Assembly (NCBI GenBank): GCA_963777735.1 | Contig: CAVZRQ010000008.1 | Location: 496,001-560,000 of the forward strand | DNA length: 64,000 nucleotides | Direction of reading: 5' to 3' | Source of the DNA: ZC4RG30 sp963777735 | GTDB lineage: Bacteria > Pseudomonadota > Gammaproteobacteria > Steroidobacterales > Steroidobacteraceae | Shown: one piece after another, positions 20,551-29,661 of the stretch | Layout: each line of letters opens with the position of its first letter | Position numbering within the stretch: position 1 is the first letter of the stretch | Notes under the pieces: model-generated | The model's input: only the letters and a program-made list of their open reading frames with translations | The model's database searches: none | Told to the model about the DNA's origin: nothing | Made by a program: the position numbers and the translations under genes

Positions 20551-20558
20551 ACTATATT
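20551..20558. promoter_or_regulatory. Overlapping divergent -10 elements of gltX and lpxH
   Basis: The bases ACTATATT hold TATATT on the plus strand (20553-20558) and TATAGT on the minus strand (20556-20551). Each ends exactly six bases before an ATG (lpxH at 20565, gltX at 20544). The -35 regions would lie inside the opposing genes and are not well conserved. Confidence 0.5.
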
Positions 20559-20564
20559 CGATGC

Positions 20565-21347
20565 ATGCCCCACGGCCGTCATCTGTTTATCTCTGATCTG
20601 CATCTCGACGCCTCAGCGCCGGATGCGGTGGCGCAGTTCTGTCACTTTCTCCAGCACGATGCCCGCCACAGCGAAGGGCTCTACATCCTGGGCGACCTGT
20701 TTGAAACCTGGGTGGGCGATGACGATGACGAGCCGGCGCGCGTCAAGGTGTGCGAGGCCCTGCGGGAACTTACCCGTACCTCCACACCCTGCTGGGTGAT
20801 GCGTGGCAATCGTGATTTTCTGCTGGGCAGGGAGTTCGAGAATCGCACCGGCTGCACACTGCTGCCGGACCCTGTGCTGCTGCAGATCGGGATGGTGCGC
20901 GCGGTGATCTCCCATGGCGACCTGCTCTGCACGGCCGACCATGGCTACCAGCAGTTCAGGACGCTCGCCAACAGTCCGGAATTCCAGACTGAATACCTTG
21001 CCCTGCCGCTGGCCACACGCCGCGCACTGGCGAAGTTTGCGCGCGGCCGAAGTCGGGAGCACACGCACCAGATGCGCAGGCCCATCATGGACGTTGATCC
21101 TGCAGCCGTGCTCGAGGCGCTTCGCAGCGGCCGCTGCGATCTACTGATCCATGGGCATACCCACCGGCCTGGCATCCACCGGCTCGAGCTGGACGGCCGG
21201 CGCGCCACGCGCGTCGTGCTGGGTGACTGGTATGACCAGGGCAGCTGCCTGCAGCTGAATGCCGACGCGACCTATGAATTGCTGACGCTGCCGCGCGCCG
21301 CGCCCAAATCGACGCTCAGCATCGAAGCCAGCAGGCTGCGCGTGTAG
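20565..21347 (+). CDS. lpxH: UDP-2,3-diacylglucosamine diphosphatase
   Basis: LpxH cleaves the pyrophosphate of UDP-2,3-diacylglucosamine to give lipid X in lipid A synthesis, at the inner membrane face. The 260-residue protein has all calcineurin-type metal motifs: FISDLHLD, GDLFETWVG, MRGNRDF, SHGDLLCT and HGHTHRPG. The ATG at 20565 is preferred because upstream codons overlap gltX and are not conserved in the family. There is no ribosome-binding site, which fits a leaderless message. The last 76 bases overlap the 3' end of the oppF-like gene on the other strand. Confidence 0.93.
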   Translation: MPHGRHLFISDLHLDASAPDAVAQFCHFLQHDARHSEGLYILGDLFETWVGDDDDEPARVKVCEALRELTRTSTPCWVMRGNRDFLLGREFENRTGCTLLPDPVLLQIGMVRAVISHGDLLCTADHGYQQFRTLANSPEFQTEYLALPLATRRALAKFARGRSREHTHQMRRPIMDVDPAAVLEALRSGRCDLLIHGHTHRPGIHRLELDGRRATRVVLGDWYDQGSCLQLNADATYELLTLPRAAPKSTLSIEASRLRV

Positions 21348-22099
21348 GCATGCTGCGGGTTGGCGAACAACGCCGCCGTGGCCGCCACTTCCACCACTTC
21401 TCCCTGGCGCAATACCAGCACGCGATCACACAGCAGGCGCGCGGCCGCCAGATCATGGGTCACGAACAGCAGGGCCAGCGACCGCTGCCGGCATTGCCCC
21501 GCCAGCAGTGCCAGCACCTGAGCACGCAGGCTCATGTCGAGCGCGGACACGGGCTCATCGCAGATCAGCACTTCGGGGCTCGCGATCAGCGCGCGCGCCA
21601 GCGCCACACGCTGCGCCTGCCCGCCCGACAGCTCATGCGGACGGCGCAGCAGGAATTCAGGCCCCAACCCCACGGCCAGCAATTGCGCTTCAACCTGCTT
21701 CTGGCGCGCCGCGGCCGACATGCCCGCAACACCCGCCAGCAAAGGCTCCGCCACGATGCGTTGCACCGGCATCGCAGGATTGAGCGAGGCTATCGGGTCC
21801 TGGAATACCAGCGACACCCGCCGTCTATGCGCCCGCAGCTCCGCTGGCGAGAGAATGGCCAGATCCGATCCGGCGATCAGCGCCTGACCACTGGCAGGCC
21901 GGACCAGCCGCAGCAGCGCGCGTACCAGCGTCGACTTGCCGCTGCCCGACTCACCCACCACCGCCAGCCGTTCGCCATGCGCGAGCTGCAGATTCACGCC
22001 GCGCAGCACGTCCGTTGCCACAGACCGCCGGAGCCAGCCAGCCGGTGGCTGATAGCGCACCGACAGATCGCGCGCTTCCAGCAATGCCAGCCCGCTCAC
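21272..22099 (-). CDS. Oligopeptide ABC transporter, ATP-binding protein (OppF-like)
   Basis: One of two ATPases powering a peptide importer. The 275-residue protein has Walker A GESGSGKST, the Q-loop region VFQDPIASLNPAMP, signature LSGGQAQRVALARAL, Walker B VLICDEPVSALD and the switch histidine in LLFVTHDL. The GTG start overlaps the OppD-like stop (GTGA). The 3' end overlaps lpxH by 76 bases on the opposite strand. Substrate (dipeptides, oligopeptides or murein peptides) cannot be read from sequence. Confidence 0.88.
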   Translation of the reverse strand: MSGLALLEARDLSVRYQPPAGWLRRSVATDVLRGVNLQLAHGERLAVVGESGSGKSTLVRALLRLVRPASGQALIAGSDLAILSPAELRAHRRRVSLVFQDPIASLNPAMPVQRIVAEPLLAGVAGMSAAARQKQVEAQLLAVGLGPEFLLRRPHELSGGQAQRVALARALIASPEVLICDEPVSALDMSLRAQVLALLAGQCRQRSLALLFVTHDLAAARLLCDRVLVLRQGEVVEVAATAALFANPQHAYTRSLLASMLSVDLGAARGSVSNS

Positions 22100-22911
22100 G
22101 CCAGCAACTCCGGCTGCTCCAGCTGCCGCGCCGCCGCCAGCAGTTCACGCGCATAGTCACTGGCAGGTAGCCGCAGCAACGCCTCTGTCTTCCCCTGCTC
22201 CACGATCCGGCCGCTGCGCATCACCATCACACGATCCGCGATGCGGGCCACGACGCCAAGGTCATGGGTCACCAGCAGGATCGACATGCCGCGCTCACGG
22301 CGCAGGCTGGCGAGCAGATCCAGCACGGAGATCTGGGTGGTTGCATCGAGAGCGGTGGTCGGCTCATCGGCCAGCAACAGGTCTGGCTCGGCCAGCACCG
22401 CCATGGCCAGCATGGCCCGCTGCCGCATGCCGCCGGAAAGTTCGTGTGGATACTGCAGCAGGACGCGTTGCGGTTCCGACAGACCCACCGCCGCCAGGGC
22501 GTCCGCCGCGCGCGCCGTGGCAACCCCGGCACGCAGACCACCGTGTGCGTGCAGCACTTCGGTGAGTTGAACGCCGATGGTGAGATAGGGATTCCAGGAC
22601 AGCAGCGGATCCTGGAACAGCATGGCAATCCGTTTGCCGCGCAGCTGCCGGAACACGGGTTCGGTTGCCCCTGCCAGCTCGATGCCATCAAAACAGCAAC
22701 TGCCCGCCACCTGCGCACCCCGCATCGCCAGCCCGAGCAGTGACAGCAGCAGCTGCGACTTGCCACTGCCCGACTCGCCCACCACTCCGAGAATCTCGCT
22801 GCGCCCCAGCTCGAAGGAAAGATCCTGCAGCACCGGCAGGCCACCAGCCCGGCGCAACGAATAGCCACTGGCACGCAGCAAGGGGCGGTCTTCAGTTGCC
22901 ATGGCGTTCAC
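22096..22911 (-). CDS. Oligopeptide ABC transporter, ATP-binding protein (OppD-like)
   Basis: The partner ATPase of the OppF-like protein, 271 residues. Walker A is GESGSGKSQL, with Gln in place of the usual Thr after Ser; then LFQDPLLSWNPYLTIG, signature LSGGMRQRAMLAMAV, Walker B LLLADEPTTALD and LLVTHDLGVV. The GTG at 22911 is preceded by GGGGA and is preferred over the ATG at 22902. The first 20 bases overlap the OppC-like gene, showing translational coupling. Confidence 0.87.
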   Translation of the reverse strand: MNAMATEDRPLLRASGYSLRRAGGLPVLQDLSFELGRSEILGVVGESGSGKSQLLLSLLGLAMRGAQVAGSCCFDGIELAGATEPVFRQLRGKRIAMLFQDPLLSWNPYLTIGVQLTEVLHAHGGLRAGVATARAADALAAVGLSEPQRVLLQYPHELSGGMRQRAMLAMAVLAEPDLLLADEPTTALDATTQISVLDLLASLRRERGMSILLVTHDLGVVARIADRVMVMRSGRIVEQGKTEALLRLPASDYARELLAAARQLEQPELLA

Positions 22912-23689
22912 GCAGCGCGTCCCCGATCCGGTTGCAGCAATACACCAGGGCGATCAGCACCGCCGCGGGGCACAGCAACAGCAGTGGCCGCGACCGCATC
23001 TGCGCCGCTCCATCGGCCAGCATCACGCCGAGCGAGGTGAGCGGCGACTGCGCGCCGAGGCCGAGATAACTCAGGAATGCCTCGGTGAGGATGACGGTGG
23101 GAATCGTGAGGGTCAGCCAGATGATCACCACACCCACCAGATTCGGCGCGATATGCCGCCAGAGAATGGCCACCGGGTGAACACCCGCGACTTCCGCGGC
23201 CATGACGAACTCACGCTGCGCGAGCCCGGCTGTCTGGGCGCGCACCATGCGCGCCACATCCAGCCAGGAAACCGCGCCAATCGCGATGAACAGCAGCACA
23301 AGGTCGCGCCCGAACAGCACCGTGAGCACGACCACCAGGGGTGTGAACGGCACGGAATACAGCACGTCCACCGCCCGCATCATGAAGGCATCCAGCCGGC
23401 CGCCCCGGTAGCCAGCCACGGCGCCGTAGGCAACACCGATGGTCAGACTGATGAGGCTTGCGGCCAGGGCCACGAGCAGCGAGATCCGGCAACTCCAGGC
23501 CAGTCGCACCAGCAGATCGCGTCCCAGATCATCGGTGCCCAGCAGATGCCAGCCGGCGAGTTGCGGCGGCAGGTCCGTGGATTCCCAGTCCGGGGTGAAA
23601 TAGTCATGCGGCGAGATCCACGGCACGAGAATCGCGCCTGCCACCAGCAGCAGCAGCACCGCCAGGCTGAGCCGGGGCAATGCGCTCAT
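22892..23689 (-). CDS. Oligopeptide ABC transporter permease (OppC-like)
   Basis: An inner-membrane permease of 265 residues with about six membrane helices. The N-terminus (GAILVPWISPHDYFTPDW, GTDDLGRDLLVRLAWSCR) is typical of OppC/DppC/SapC, and the EAA loop reads AAEVAGVHPVAILWRHIAPNL. It overlaps the OppB-like stop by ATGA and the OppD-like start by 20 bases. It pairs with the OppB-like permease in the membrane. Confidence 0.9.
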   Translation of the reverse strand: MSALPRLSLAVLLLLVAGAILVPWISPHDYFTPDWESTDLPPQLAGWHLLGTDDLGRDLLVRLAWSCRISLLVALAASLISLTIGVAYGAVAGYRGGRLDAFMMRAVDVLYSVPFTPLVVVLTVLFGRDLVLLFIAIGAVSWLDVARMVRAQTAGLAQREFVMAAEVAGVHPVAILWRHIAPNLVGVVIIWLTLTIPTVILTEAFLSYLGLGAQSPLTSLGVMLADGAAQMRSRPLLLLCPAAVLIALVYCCNRIGDALRERHGN

Positions 23690-24609
23690 GCCTGCAACCT
23701 CACACGCGGATCCAGCAGCGCATTGATGAGATCTGCCACCAGGTTGGCCACCACGATCAGCAGGCCGTAGAGAATCGTCACGCCCATCACCAGCGTGTAG
23801 TCGCGATTGAACGCGCCTTCGACGAAGAACCGGCCGATGCCCGGCAGTCCGAAGGTGGACTCGATGACGATGGAACCGGTGATCGCTCCGGCCGTAGCCG
23901 GACCCAGAAACGCAACCAGAGGCACCAGCGCCGGACGCAGCGCATGGCGGAACAGCAGCACGCGGGTGCCAAGCCCCTTGGCGCGCGCGGTCCGCATGAA
24001 CGGCTGCTGCAGTGTGGACAACACACCGGAGTGAACGATGCGGGTGACGTAGGCCATATAGGGCAGTGCCATCGCCAGCACCGGCAACACCAGGTTGCGC
24101 GGCGCGCCCTCACCCCAGCCGCCGGCCGGCAGCCACTGCAGCACCACGGCAAACACCAGGATCAACAACGGCGCGGTAACGTAAACCGGCACCGAGATGC
24201 CAAGCAGCGAAAGTCCACCTGCCAGCCGACCGACCACACCGCCCTGCCACGCCGCCCAGGCACCGAGAGGTATGCCGATGGCGCAGGCCAGCAGCAGCGC
24301 CAGACCGCCGATGGCCAGATCCACCGGGAAGCCCTGCGCGATCAGTTCATTGACGCGCTTGTCGGGATACTGGAAAGAAGGCCCGAGATCGGCGCGCAGC
24401 AACTGACCCACGTAACGCAGGTACTGCGCGGGAACAGGTTCATCCAGGTGGTAACTGCGTTCAATGCGCTCGCGCACCACCGGGTGCAGTTCCTTCTCGC
24501 TGTCAAAGGGCCCGCCCGGCGCAGCACGCAGCAGGATGAATACCAGCGTGACAATGGCGAGCAGGGTGGGCACGGCAGCCAGCAGACGCGCCAGTACAAA
24601 ACGCCACAT
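23686..24609 (-). CDS. Oligopeptide ABC transporter permease (OppB-like)
   Basis: An inner-membrane permease of 307 residues with six predicted helices. The OppB/DppB start is RFVLARLLAAVPTLLAIVTLVF. A periplasmic loop mentions HLDEPVPAQYLRYVGQLLRADLG, and the EAA loop is RTARAKGLGTRVLLFRHALRPAL. It begins 2 bases after the binding-protein stop and overlaps the OppC-like start. Confidence 0.9.
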   Translation of the reverse strand: MWRFVLARLLAAVPTLLAIVTLVFILLRAAPGGPFDSEKELHPVVRERIERSYHLDEPVPAQYLRYVGQLLRADLGPSFQYPDKRVNELIAQGFPVDLAIGGLALLLACAIGIPLGAWAAWQGGVVGRLAGGLSLLGISVPVYVTAPLLILVFAVVLQWLPAGGWGEGAPRNLVLPVLAMALPYMAYVTRIVHSGVLSTLQQPFMRTARAKGLGTRVLLFRHALRPALVPLVAFLGPATAGAITGSIVIESTFGLPGIGRFFVEGAFNRDYTLVMGVTILYGLLIVVANLVADLINALLDPRVRLQA

Positions 24610-24611
24610 CG

Positions 24612-26246
24612 TCAGGGACCTGCCGGCAGCGCGAGGTAGAGATCGCGCGAGGCATGGCGATCCATCGGGTTGCCCTGCCAGCCCTGCACGTGGGATCGCA
24701 GCAGATGCCGGCTCTGGTAGTAATACAGCGGCAACACCACCGCGTCTTCGTTCAGGATCTGTTCGGCGGTCTGGTAGAAAGCCTGACGGTCAACGGCCTG
24801 CACGCTGCGCACCGCACCCCGCACTGCTTCCGTATAAGCCGGATTGCTGTAGCCCATGTAGTTCTGGCGACTGTCCGGCAGCGCCAGCCCGAGGAAGGTC
24901 AGCGGATCGGGGTAGTCGCCGCTCCACGGAAAGTAGAAGAACCGGTGTTTGCGGATGCGGCGGTTCTGCTGGTGAACGCGCCACTCTTCGTTGGCGAGGC
25001 GCACCTGCGCGCCGAGGTTCATCCGCCACATGGCCACCATGGCCTCCATGATGCGCCGGGTGTCGGCATCGGAGGTCGGGTACCACAGCTCCACTTCGAG
25101 CGGATTCTTCGCCGAGTAGCCAGCCGCCGCATAGAGTCGCTGCGCCTCGCGATGGCGTTCGGCATCTGGCAGCGTTGACCACTCCGGCACCACCGCGGCA
25201 TACCCTGGCAGCGGCGGCACCAGGCCGTAGGCAGGCAGGAACAGGCCCTTGAGGAGCTTGCTGGCCAGGATCTCCCGGTCGATCGCCAGCACCATGGCCC
25301 GCCGCAGGTTCACATTGTCGAACGGCGGCCGATCTACCTGCATCGCCATCATGTAGGTGGCGAAGTAAGGTTCCACCCGCAACTGCGCGCCGAGCGCGGC
25401 TCGCAGCCAGGTGACATCGTCGAGCTGGAAACGGTCCGTGATGTCGATATCGCCCGCCAGAAACCGCGCGGTTGCGGCGGCCGTATCCACCACCGGGTGG
25501 TAGGTAACGGCCGCGAGTCGCACTGCTGCGGCATCGTGATAGCGCGGATTGCGCACCAGTTCGACCGGCCCGTTGATCACCTGCGCCTTCAGCACAAAGG
25601 CACCGTTGCCCTGCATGTGCTCGGGGTCGGTCCACTCGCTGCCATGTGCGCGCAGCGTCGGCTCATGCAGGGGCATCATCCAGCCATTCGTCAGCAGATA
25701 CAGGAAATACGGCGTCTGCTCCGCCAGACGCACTTCGAGTGTGTGCGCATCGATTGCCTTCACTGCCAGCGTAGCGGGCGCTGCCTTGCCATCGATGATC
25801 TGCGCCGCACCGGCAATCGGCAGCAGCTGCTGCGCGGCCGGTGATGCAGTCCCGGGATCCACCACGCGCCGCCAGGCGTAGAGAAAGTCCTGGGCGGTGA
25901 CCGGCTCACCATTCGACCAGCGCGCATCGGTGCGCAGCGCGAAGCGCCAACTGAGCCCGTCATCGGAAACTTCCCAGCGCGTGGCGACACCCGGCACGAT
26001 GCGACCCGCCGGGTCCAGCCGCACCAGCCCTTCAAACAGGTCATCGATGATGGAGAAGCCGGCCACATCCTCGTTGAGGGAGGGATCCAGCGTGCGGGGG
26101 GACTGCGTCAGTTGCCGATGCAGGTGCGCGGACTCGACGCGGGCGGCCACTGCTGCCGGGCTCAGCCTCCCGTCTGCCAGGCGCGCCGAGTGGTCACAGG
26201 CGCCCAGCGCGAGACCAGCCAGCAGCAGGCAGAACAGCCGCTTCAC
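24612..26246 (-). CDS. Oligopeptide-binding lipoprotein (OppA-like)
   Basis: The 544-residue substrate-binding protein captures peptides in the periplasm for the adjoining permeases. A short signal with lipobox LALGAC (Cys17) predicts a membrane-anchored lipoprotein. The SBP_bac_5 fold shows in TLDPSLNEDVAGFSIIDDLFEGL, WRFALRTDARWSNGEPVTAQDFLYAWRR and late YYYQSRHLLRS. The GTG start overlaps the miaE stop (GTGA). The order here is binding protein, B, C, D, F. It is nearest E. coli OppA/MppA in its DDLFEGL and DAR.SNGEPV segments. Confidence 0.9.
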   Translation of the reverse strand: MKRLFCLLLAGLALGACDHSARLADGRLSPAAVAARVESAHLHRQLTQSPRTLDPSLNEDVAGFSIIDDLFEGLVRLDPAGRIVPGVATRWEVSDDGLSWRFALRTDARWSNGEPVTAQDFLYAWRRVVDPGTASPAAQQLLPIAGAAQIIDGKAAPATLAVKAIDAHTLEVRLAEQTPYFLYLLTNGWMMPLHEPTLRAHGSEWTDPEHMQGNGAFVLKAQVINGPVELVRNPRYHDAAAVRLAAVTYHPVVDTAAATARFLAGDIDITDRFQLDDVTWLRAALGAQLRVEPYFATYMMAMQVDRPPFDNVNLRRAMVLAIDREILASKLLKGLFLPAYGLVPPLPGYAAVVPEWSTLPDAERHREAQRLYAAAGYSAKNPLEVELWYPTSDADTRRIMEAMVAMWRMNLGAQVRLANEEWRVHQQNRRIRKHRFFYFPWSGDYPDPLTFLGLALPDSRQNYMGYSNPAYTEAVRGAVRSVQAVDRQAFYQTAEQILNEDAVVLPLYYYQSRHLLRSHVQGWQGNPMDRHASRDLYLALPAGP

Positions 26247-26878
26247 GCCGCCTGCAACTCCACCGGAACACCGGAGTGGAAGCGGAACTCGGCATCCGGA
26301 GACTCGATCAGCTCGGCCTCTGCCAGCGCCAGTTCGGTGAGCCGCTGCTGCAATGCCAGCTCATCGGCCTCGCTGGTCACATCCGCACGCGCGAGTTCGA
26401 GATAAAGGCCGGCATGCCGACGTTCGGACTCGGCCAGGCCCGCGTAGAACGCCGCCATCGGTTCAGGCAGCAGCGGCGCCACGACTTCAAAACGCTCGCA
26501 GGAGCGAGCCTCGATCAGCGCGCCGGAAAGCAGCAGGTCACGCTTGCGCAGCGGCTCATGATTGGCGAGTCGGGCACGCAGCGCGCCCGCATACCGGCCC
26601 GGCCCCATGCGCCGCACCGGAACATCGAGCGCGCTCATGAGTTTCTGCACCTGCTCGAAATGACGCAGCTCCTCGCGTGCCAGCCGCGCCAGCGCCATGC
26701 ACAGCGCGCGGTCTTCCGGATAGGCAAACATGAATGCCAGCGCCGTGGAGGCGGCTTTCTTTTCGCAATTGGCATGATCGACCAGCAGCGAACGCCATTC
26801 GCGCGCCGCATGCAGTGCCCACGCGCGGGGTGTTGCCACCCGCAGGATCCCCAATGGCTGCCCGTCGGCGACGGTCAT
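26243..26878 (-). CDS. miaE: tRNA-(ms2io6A) hydroxylase
   Basis: MiaE is a non-haem diiron enzyme that hydroxylates ms2i6A at position 37 of tRNAs reading UNN codons. The 211-residue product is a four-helix ferritin-like protein with iron-ligand motifs EKKAAS, EELRHFEQV (ExxH), EARSCERFE and ESERRHAGLY. The ATG at 26878 overlaps the kinase stop by one base (TGATG); a longer frame upstream is kinase sequence out of frame. It lies inside a run of kinase, miaE and peptide transporter with overlapping ends. Confidence 0.9.
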   Translation of the reverse strand: MTVADGQPLGILRVATPRAWALHAAREWRSLLVDHANCEKKAASTALAFMFAYPEDRALCMALARLAREELRHFEQVQKLMSALDVPVRRMGPGRYAGALRARLANHEPLRKRDLLLSGALIEARSCERFEVVAPLLPEPMAAFYAGLAESERRHAGLYLELARADVTSEADELALQQRLTELALAEAELIESPDAEFRFHSGVPVELQAA

Positions 26879-28128
26879 CAAGCCGCCGCTGCGCGCGCCT
26901 GCGTCGCCGCCTCGCGCAGCACGGACTCGGCCTGTGCCGCTGTGCTGTAGCGGTCCGACGGCAGTTTCGCCAGCAGGGTATCGACGATGGGCTGCCATCC
27001 TGCCACCGCTGCGGGCAGGCGCGGAATCGGCTGATTGCGATGTTTGTAGATGATGGCCATCGGATTGGCATCGGTGAACGGCTTCTCGCCGCAGAGCATT
27101 TCGTAGAGGATCACACCCAGGCTGTACAGATCACAGCGTTCGTCCACCTGCTCGCCGTGGCCCTGCTCCGGGCTCATGTAATGCGGCGTGCCGAAAATGA
27201 TTCCCGGGTCGGTGATCTCCATCTCCACGGCAGAATGCTTGGCCAGCCCGAAATCCGAAAGAGCAATGCGTTGCGAGCCGCGCATCAGCACATTGCCTGG
27301 CTTCAGGTCACGGTGCAGTGCGCCGGCCTCATGCAGGGTGGCCAGCGCGCCGGCAATCTGCGCGGCGATATCCAGCGCATCGGCCGGTGAAATGCCGGAG
27401 CGGATGCGCCGTCGCAGGTCACCGTCGGGGAAATACTCCATGGCGAGGTAGGCGTGATCGTCAGCCACGCCGAGTTCATGGCAGCGCACGATGCTGGCGT
27501 GATGCAGGCGATGCGCGATTTCATATTCCTGCAGGAAGCGCTCGAAGGATTGATCCACGCCGGAGGCATCGCGCACCGAGGGCGTCACCTTGATCACCAT
27601 CAGCGCGCCGGCCTTCTCGCTCTCCGCAAGATACAACTGCGACACCGACCCGCCCGCCAGGCGCCGCACGCAGCGATATCCGGGAATGCGCACAGCCCCG
27701 AAGCGCCGCGATTCTTCTGCCGCCGGCGATACCCGCCAGTCGGACATGGCCCGCCGCTGCACGCGGGCAGCCTCGGTCAGTACTTCGATCAGGGTGAGAT
27801 GCGAGAAGCGTTGTTTGGTCAGCACCGCAAAGGCGCCGAAGATGCGGGCGTGCCGCGCAACGCCATCATCGCGCTGGTCGGCCAGGAACAGCACTGGCGC
27901 AAAACCGCGCCGCGCGGCGAGGTCGCGCAACCAGTCCAGACCCTTGCCGCCCAGCCACTGCTGGTCGATCACCACGGCGTCGTAGCCCTGCGCCAGGAAT
28001 TCCGGTGGCAAGGCATCCGGCTCACGGGTAGACCGCATGACCAGTTCCGCACGCGGCCACTCGCAGGTGACGTGGTGACGGATCAACGAACGGTAACGGG
28101 CGTCCTGGACGATCAGTAGCAGTCGCAT
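26878..28128 (-). CDS. Serine/threonine protein kinase with N-terminal receiver-like domain
   Basis: A 416-residue cytosolic protein. Residues 1-120 resemble a response-regulator receiver: beta1 LLLIVQDA, a candidate phospho-Asp in AVVID (~54) and Lys in VLTKQRF, though the usual Thr/Ser after beta4 is Ala. From about 150 a Hanks kinase follows: LAGGSVSQLYLAE, VIKV lysine, HRDLKPGNVL, DFGLAKHS, GTPHYMSPEQG, DLYSLGVILYEML. The domain order suggests a two-component input controlling phosphorylation. It lies 21 bases after purF and is fused by overlap to miaE. Target unknown. Confidence 0.88.
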   Translation of the reverse strand: MRLLLIVQDARYRSLIRHHVTCEWPRAELVMRSTREPDALPPEFLAQGYDAVVIDQQWLGGKGLDWLRDLAARRGFAPVLFLADQRDDGVARHARIFGAFAVLTKQRFSHLTLIEVLTEAARVQRRAMSDWRVSPAAEESRRFGAVRIPGYRCVRRLAGGSVSQLYLAESEKAGALMVIKVTPSVRDASGVDQSFERFLQEYEIAHRLHHASIVRCHELGVADDHAYLAMEYFPDGDLRRRIRSGISPADALDIAAQIAGALATLHEAGALHRDLKPGNVLMRGSQRIALSDFGLAKHSAVEMEITDPGIIFGTPHYMSPEQGHGEQVDERCDLYSLGVILYEMLCGEKPFTDANPMAIIYKHRNQPIPRLPAAVAGWQPIVDTLLAKLPSDRYSTAAQAESVLREAATQARAAAA

Positions 28129-28149
28129 GGCCCGGCCGATGAAAGGTGG

Positions 28150-29646
28150 CTAGTTCACTGCTTTGAGCGGGCTCTCGCGCCGCTGGGCCTTGGCGCCGTC
28201 GGAACGCTCCTGCTCCAGGCGCTGCAGGTATTCCGGTGTGATATCCCCGGTGACGTATTCACCCGAGAAGCACGAAGTATCGAATTCGGTGATCGCGGCA
28301 TTGTCATGCCGGCAGGCGGACACCAGGTCTTCCAGATCCTGATAGATCAGCCAGTCGGCGCCGATTTCCCGCGCCACTTCGGCCACGTTGCGACCAGCGG
28401 CAACGAGCTCCGAAGCGGCCGGCATGTCGATGCCGTAGACATAAGGATGGCGGACCGGCGGTGCTGCGGAGGCGAAATACACCTTGCGAGCACCGGCCTC
28501 GCGGGCAAGCTCGATGATCTGCGCGGAGGTGGTGCCACGGACGATGGAATCGTCGACCAGCAGCACGTTCTTGCCACGGAACTCCAGATCGATGGCCGAG
28601 AGCTTGCGGCGCACCGACTTCTGCCGCTGCTCCTGCCCCGGCATGATGAAAGTGCGGCCGATGTAGCGGTTCTTGTTGAAGCCTTCCCGGTACTTGATGC
28701 GCAGGCGCTGTGCCAGCTGCAGCGCGCAGGTGCGGCTGGTGTCCGGAATGGGGATCACCACGTCGATGTCGTGATCGGGGTGCTCGCGCTTCAGCTTCTC
28801 GGCCAGGCGCTCGCCCATGCGCATGCGCGCGCGATATACCGAGATATTGTCGATGATCGAATCCGGGCGCGCGAAATAGACGTATTCGAAGATGCACGGG
28901 GTGTGCCGGATGGTGGGCACGCACTGGTTGGTGTGCATGCGGCCCAGCTCGTCGATGAACACGGCCTCGCCAGGGGCGACATCGCGCAGCACTTCGAAAG
29001 ACAGCATGGTAAGAGCCACGCTCTCCGAGGCGAGCATGTATTCCATGCCCCGGGCGCTGCGCCGCTGCCCGATCACCAGCGGCCGGATGCCGTGTGGATC
29101 GCGGAAGCCGAGGATGCCATGGCCGATGATCATCGCGACCACGGCATAGGCGCCACGGCAGCGTCGATAGACGGCATTGACCGCGGCGAAGATATCGGCC
29201 GGCGTCATGCGCTGGGCGCCGACGCGCTGCAGCTCGGAGGCGAACACGTTCAGCAGTACTTCGGAATCCGAGCGTGTGTTGAGATGGCGCCGATCCTCGC
29301 GCATCAGCACCGCCGAGAGCTCGGCGGAATTGGTGAGGTTGCCGTTGTGCCCGAGGCAGATGCCGTAGGGCGCATTGACATAGAACGGCTGCACTTCCGA
29401 GGCGCTGTTGCCGCCGGCAGTGGGGTAACGCACATGGCCGATGCCGATGTTGCCGCGCAGGGAATCCATGTCGCGCTGGCTGAACACATCGCGCACCAGG
29501 CCGCGGCCCTTGCTGGCAAACAGTTCGCCACCATCGGCGGTCATGATGCCGGCGGCATCCTGCCCGCGATGCTGCAGCACTGTCAGCGCGTCATAGAGCT
29601 GCTGATTGACCGGACTGCGCCCGACGATGCCTGCTATGCCGCACAT
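28150..29646 (-). CDS. purF: Amidophosphoribosyltransferase
   Basis: PurF makes phosphoribosylamine from PRPP and glutamine, the first committed step of purine synthesis. The 498-residue protein begins MCGIAGIVG, so the nucleophile is Cys2 with no propeptide, as in the E. coli type. The glutaminase domain includes GHVRYPTAG and GHNGNLTNS. The phosphoribosyltransferase domain has the PRPP loop NVLLVDDSIVRGTT. GGAGG precedes the ATG. It follows cvpA by 15 bases in the conserved cvpA-purF pair. Confidence 0.97.
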   Translation of the reverse strand: MCGIAGIVGRSPVNQQLYDALTVLQHRGQDAAGIMTADGGELFASKGRGLVRDVFSQRDMDSLRGNIGIGHVRYPTAGGNSASEVQPFYVNAPYGICLGHNGNLTNSAELSAVLMREDRRHLNTRSDSEVLLNVFASELQRVGAQRMTPADIFAAVNAVYRRCRGAYAVVAMIIGHGILGFRDPHGIRPLVIGQRRSARGMEYMLASESVALTMLSFEVLRDVAPGEAVFIDELGRMHTNQCVPTIRHTPCIFEYVYFARPDSIIDNISVYRARMRMGERLAEKLKREHPDHDIDVVIPIPDTSRTCALQLAQRLRIKYREGFNKNRYIGRTFIMPGQEQRQKSVRRKLSAIDLEFRGKNVLLVDDSIVRGTTSAQIIELAREAGARKVYFASAAPPVRHPYVYGIDMPAASELVAAGRNVAEVAREIGADWLIYQDLEDLVSACRHDNAAITEFDTSCFSGEYVTGDITPEYLQRLEQERSDGAKAQRRESPLKAVN

Positions 29647-29661
29647 GTAGCCTCCAGATCT

